NCBI GenBank assembly: GCA_019359355.1
Contig: JAHHHM010000001.1
Coordinates: 310,001-374,000 of the forward strand
DNA from: Microcoleus vaginatus WJT46-NPBG5
GTDB lineage: Bacteria > Cyanobacteriota > Cyanobacteriia > Cyanobacteriales > Oscillatoriaceae
Direction: 5' to 3'
DNA length: 64,000 nucleotides
Part shown: positions 61,056 through 64,000 of the stretch, piece after piece
Numbering within the stretch: the stretch's first letter is position 1
Layout of the letters: every line of letters starts with the position of its first letter
Notes under the pieces: generated by a model
What the model saw: only the letters and a program-made list of their open reading frames with translations
Told to the model about the DNA's origin: nothing
Database searches by the model: none
Position numbers and translations under genes: made by a program

Positions 61056-64000
61056 ATGACATCTATTGAGCTTGCTCCATTATTGGCAAAAATAGTTACA
61101 TTGGTAGCTACTCCTGTCAAAACTAAGCTTGAGCGTAATGATAGAGTGATTAAGCTGTTGAAGGATTGTGGCTTAGAGCAGGATCATCCACCTGCTGATT
61201 TTTCTGGTGTTTATGCTTACACGCTTGTAGAGTACGGTATTGGAAAGCCTCGGCCAGTTTTAGAATTATTTCGGCAGGATGAAATCCGACAGGCATTTCG
61301 TGAGGCATTCGAGCAAAATGACCTTTCAATCTTAGTAAAAAAAGGAGAAGATTTTATAGATGCATATGCTTTGGGTGATGAGATTAAAAAAATAGGTATT
61401 GAACCTCTGGCGGAATTTGTACTTTTTGCAACACATTTTCGAGATGTCACAGAAAAAACTCGCACTCCAGCAGAGGTTGTAAGGGATCGGAAACTTGATA
61501 ATTTACAGGATCAAGTAACTAGACTGACTTCACCAATGGAAATTTTACTAAAACTTGATAATTTACAGGATCAACTAGCTAGACTGACTTCACCAATCGA
61601 AATTTTACTAACATTCGCTCAACAAACACAGAATTATCAATCACTTCAACTCGTAAATAATGCGAGCGCCAGCAAAGTCAGAAAATTTATTCTAGCTCAA
61701 CAAATGAGGTCTTGGTTCACAGCTCTGAAATATAACATAGAAAGTTATGAAGTTGAGGAAGAAACCTATTTTGAATTAATTATTAACATCCCTATAAGGC
61801 GTGGCTATGAGCGCATTTTAGTGCGTGGTGTTGAAGGAGAAGCAAAACTAGCAGATGTTCTAAGCCTACGGAAAGCTGTAGATACACAAAAAACTAAAGA
61901 GGGCTGGCTAGTTGCAGCCCGACGAATTAGCCCTGCTGCTTCCACCGCAGCCAAGAAGGAAGAAAATCAGGACGTTATATTTTGCTATACCTTTGATGAG
62001 CTTCTAGATCAAGATGCAGATTTTAATAAGTATCTTGACTGGCTAGAAGCTGAAGTTAAGCAAAGAGAAATTGATAAAATGTATGTTCCTTTAGCCTGTA
62101 CTAAAGATGAGTTTGATCCAATTACTCAAGAAAAAATAGGAACTAGCAACTATAATTGCGATGATGGTGGAATTGAGAGTTATATAGACCGTTGGTTAGA
62201 TGACCCATCTAAAGAGCATATTTCAATCCTGGGTGAGTTCGGTACTGGTAAAACTTGGCTGACTTTGCACTATGCTTGGACAGCTTTGCAAAAATATCGA
62301 GCTGCCAAGGAACAAGGAATTGAACGACCTCGGATACCACTTGTTATCCCCTTACGCGATTACGCTAAAGCTGTTAGTGCCGAATCCTTGTTCTCGGAAT
62401 TCTTCTTTCATAAACATGAAATACCGTTACCTGGCTACTCAGCCTTTGAACAATTAAATCGAATGGGTAAGCTACTGCTCATCTTTGATGGTTTTGATGA
62501 GATGGCAGAGAGAGTAGATAGCCAAAAAATGATCAATAATTTCTGGGAATTAGCTAGAGTTGTTGTCCCTGGATCAAAAGCAATTCTAACTTGTCGCACT
62601 GAACATTTTCCCGAAGCTAAGGAAGGTCGTGCTTTACTAAATGCTGAGCTAAAAGCTTCAATCTCAGCTTTAACTGGAGAACCTCCTCAGTTTGAGGTTG
62701 TCGAGTTAGAGAAATTTAGTGATGACCAAATTCGTCAAGTATTATCTTTTAAGACAACAGAATCTACAGTAGAAAAGATTATGGGAAATCCTCAACTTCT
62801 CGACTTAGCTCGTCGCCCAGTAATGACAGAGCTAATTTTGGCAGCATTGCCCGAAATTGAGGCAGGAAAACCAATTGATATGTCTCGCATCTATCTTTAT
62901 GCAGTGAAAGAAAAGATGAAGCGAGATATTAAAGCCGAGCGCACTTTCACTTCTCTAGCTGATAAACTCTACTTTTTATGCGAGTTATCATGGGAGATGC
63001 TCTCGACTGATCAGATGAGTCTTAATTACAGAGTTTTTCCTGAGCGGTTGCGTCGTTTGTTTGGAGAAGTTGTTCAAGAGCAAAAAAATCTTGATCACTG
63101 GCATTACGATATGATGGGTCAAACAATGCTTATCCGTAATGCAGATGGTGATTATAGACCAGCTCACCGCTCATTATTAGAATTTTTTGTAGCTTATAAG
63201 TTTGCTGCTGAACTAGGAATATTAGCTCCTGACTTTATAGACATCGCTAGGGAGCAATCTCATGTAGACAGAGATATACGGTCTACCTATTCCTGGTCAA
63301 CATATTTCCGTCGTCACTGTGATAGTAGTGGCAATTTAAGCCTTATACCGACTTTGGAAGAGTTTATTCCAGAACAACTGAGTATACTTGCTGAAACAGT
63401 CGGTAAGGAGGCTTTTATGGGTACCGGATCTCCTGGCTCTGGAATAAAACTTAGAAGAAGTGCTATTTTAGAACTAATGCTAAATATGATATCTTCTGAT
63501 ACTACTAAAGTCAGTGAGCGTCTAATCTCTCTTATTAAACAAACTTGTGAAAAGTCTTCAACAGATATAGGTGCAACTGGTGGAAATATAGCAAGTATTT
63601 TGGTTCGTTATCAGCCTGAAGCCTTGAAAAATCAAGATCTTACTGACGTTGATTTAAGATCTGCTAATTTTGGCGAAGCTGATCTAACAAATTGTATTTT
63701 AGATTATGCTGATTTAAGAAATTCTGTCTTTCATGAATCTGTTGAATTACTAAATGCCTCGATGCGTTATGCAAATTTTAAGGGCGCAATATTAGGACGT
63801 TATGTTAATATAAAAACTGTGAGGATTACTATTTCTGAAAATATTGAAATTCAACTTTATCATCCAAATCTTCATCATATATATAATGATGATCCAAAAT
63901 TCAATATGTTACGAATGTTACGCTCTGAATTTCAGGATGATGAAATAATAGTTGCGTTGTTCGTTGATGGAAATTTTAGATGGAAAGAAAAAATTAAATC
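61056..64000 (+). CDS. NACHT-ATPase with pentapeptide repeats (3' end outside window)
   Basis: ATG 61056 opens a frame that stays open to the right edge (at least 981 codons). Residues 1-145 are helical and resemble N-terminal helical domains seen before NACHT modules. Residues 146-185 are a duplicated 20-residue coiled-coil unit. Residues ~190-345 look like a degenerate restriction-endonuclease/Mrr-type fold (ILVRGVEGEAKLADVLSLRK; GWLVAARRISPAAS). The NACHT module has Walker A GEFGTGKTW (393-401; Lys399) and Walker B LLLIFDGFDEMAER (Asp481, Glu482). A helical region follows. Pentapeptide repeats (DLTDVDLRSANFGEADLTNC) start near 857. Bacterial NACHT proteins include anti-phage defenders; this is the closest class by layout. 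There is no evidence of activity. Confidence 0.85.
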   Translation, partial: MTSIELAPLLAKIVTLVATPVKTKLERNDRVIKLLKDCGLEQDHPPADFSGVYAYTLVEYGIGKPRPVLELFRQDEIRQAFREAFEQNDLSILVKKGEDFIDAYALGDEIKKIGIEPLAEFVLFATHFRDVTEKTRTPAEVVRDRKLDNLQDQVTRLTSPMEILLKLDNLQDQLARLTSPIEILLTFAQQTQNYQSLQLVNNASASKVRKFILAQQMRSWFTALKYNIESYEVEEETYFELIINIPIRRGYERILVRGVEGEAKLADVLSLRKAVDTQKTKEGWLVAARRISPAASTAAKKEENQDVIFCYTFDELLDQDADFNKYLDWLEAEVKQREIDKMYVPLACTKDEFDPITQEKIGTSNYNCDDGGIESYIDRWLDDPSKEHISILGEFGTGKTWLTLHYAWTALQKYRAAKEQGIERPRIPLVIPLRDYAKAVSAESLFSEFFFHKHEIPLPGYSAFEQLNRMGKLLLIFDGFDEMAERVDSQKMINNFWELARVVVPGSKAILTCRTEHFPEAKEGRALLNAELKASISALTGEPPQFEVVELEKFSDDQIRQVLSFKTTESTVEKIMGNPQLLDLARRPVMTELILAALPEIEAGKPIDMSRIYLYAVKEKMKRDIKAERTFTSLADKLYFLCELSWEMLSTDQMSLNYRVFPERLRRLFGEVVQEQKNLDHWHYDMMGQTMLIRNADGDYRPAHRSLLEFFVAYKFAAELGILAPDFIDIAREQSHVDRDIRSTYSWSTYFRRHCDSSGNLSLIPTLEEFIPEQLSILAETVGKEAFMGTGSPGSGIKLRRSAILELMLNMISSDTTKVSERLISLIKQTCEKSSTDIGATGGNIASILVRYQPEALKNQDLTDVDLRSANFGEADLTNCILDYADLRNSVFHESVELLNASMRYANFKGAILGRYVNIKTVRITISENIEIQLYHPNLHHIYNDDPKFNMLRMLRSEFQDDEIIVALFVDGNFRWKEKIK
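61491..61610 (+). repeat. 60-base tandem duplication inside the NACHT gene
   Basis: 61491-61550 and 61551-61610 are two copies of a 60-base unit differing at three positions. Each encodes a 20-residue unit containing LDNLQDQ and RLTSP and ending EILL. It is in frame and looks recent. Confidence 0.9.

Noticed and set aside
60872-61120. Minus-strand 82-codon frame overlapping the NACHT gene start
   Set aside because: It overlaps the real start of the NACHT gene and has no family features.

Overview
The window is a piece of a cyanobacterial chromosome. This rests on psbU (photosystem II extrinsic protein), chlB (dark-operative protochlorophyllide reductase), a GUN4 protein, a high-light-inducible protein, the TIGR03279 radical SAM protein and DUF3120, all typical of oxygenic phototrophs. 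Heptamer/octamer direct repeats between genes and very frequent TGCCGG/CCGGCA words fit a larger, probably filamentous cyanobacterium. The genus cannot be fixed from the sequence alone. Most of the window is ordinary housekeeping sequence with short gaps.

Layout. 1-8130: a partial KefB/TrkA-type antiporter, a secreted M23 peptidase, a ComFB-family protein, ilvC with a promoter and leader hairpin, folC, and an orphan sugar-binding lipoprotein. 8700-14000: the type IV pilus assembly operon pilM-pilN-pilO-pilQ. 14670-17670: HU, cobD, and a flavin disulfide-reductase relative that has lost its redox cysteines. 17746-21088: a compact pyrimidine-deoxynucleotide island made of a thymidylate-synthase fusion, a dCMP deaminase, a membrane-anchored dCTP-deaminase-like protein without the usual catalytic residues, and a DNPH1-like nucleotide hydrolase. 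21452-30571: a VWA lipoprotein, a CobO-like protein, adk, rph, DUF29, chlB, a GUN4 protein, an esterase and an hli gene. 30971-41800: isochorismatase-like hydrolase, MscS channel, GT4 glycosyltransferase, tRNA-Ser(GCT), a beta-lactamase-like serine hydrolase, NlpC/P60 peptidase, GT2 glycosyltransferase, MFS transporter, tRNA-Arg(ACG), moaC and two small membrane proteins. 42019-50373: a CHASE2-PAS-GGDEF diguanylate cyclase with a small secreted protein, nadB, psbU, an FHA-adenylate cyclase, DUF3120 and uppP. 50530-64000: a VapC-type toxin-antitoxin pair, the TIGR03279 protein, a Ser/Thr kinase with a truncated GUN4 domain, an RND pump, a membrane alpha/beta hydrolase, and a large NACHT-ATPase with pentapeptide repeats that runs off the right edge.

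How the genes relate. Second-messenger functions recur: a diguanylate cyclase, an FHA-cyclase that should make cAMP, and a ComFB protein of a family reported to bind cyclic dinucleotides, all within reach of the pilMNOQ operon. The most system-like stretches are the deoxynucleotide island (17746-21088) and the NACHT protein at the right end. The first could supply or police dUMP/dTMP pools. The second resembles bacterial NLR-like defence proteins. Both roles are inferred from domain content, not shown.
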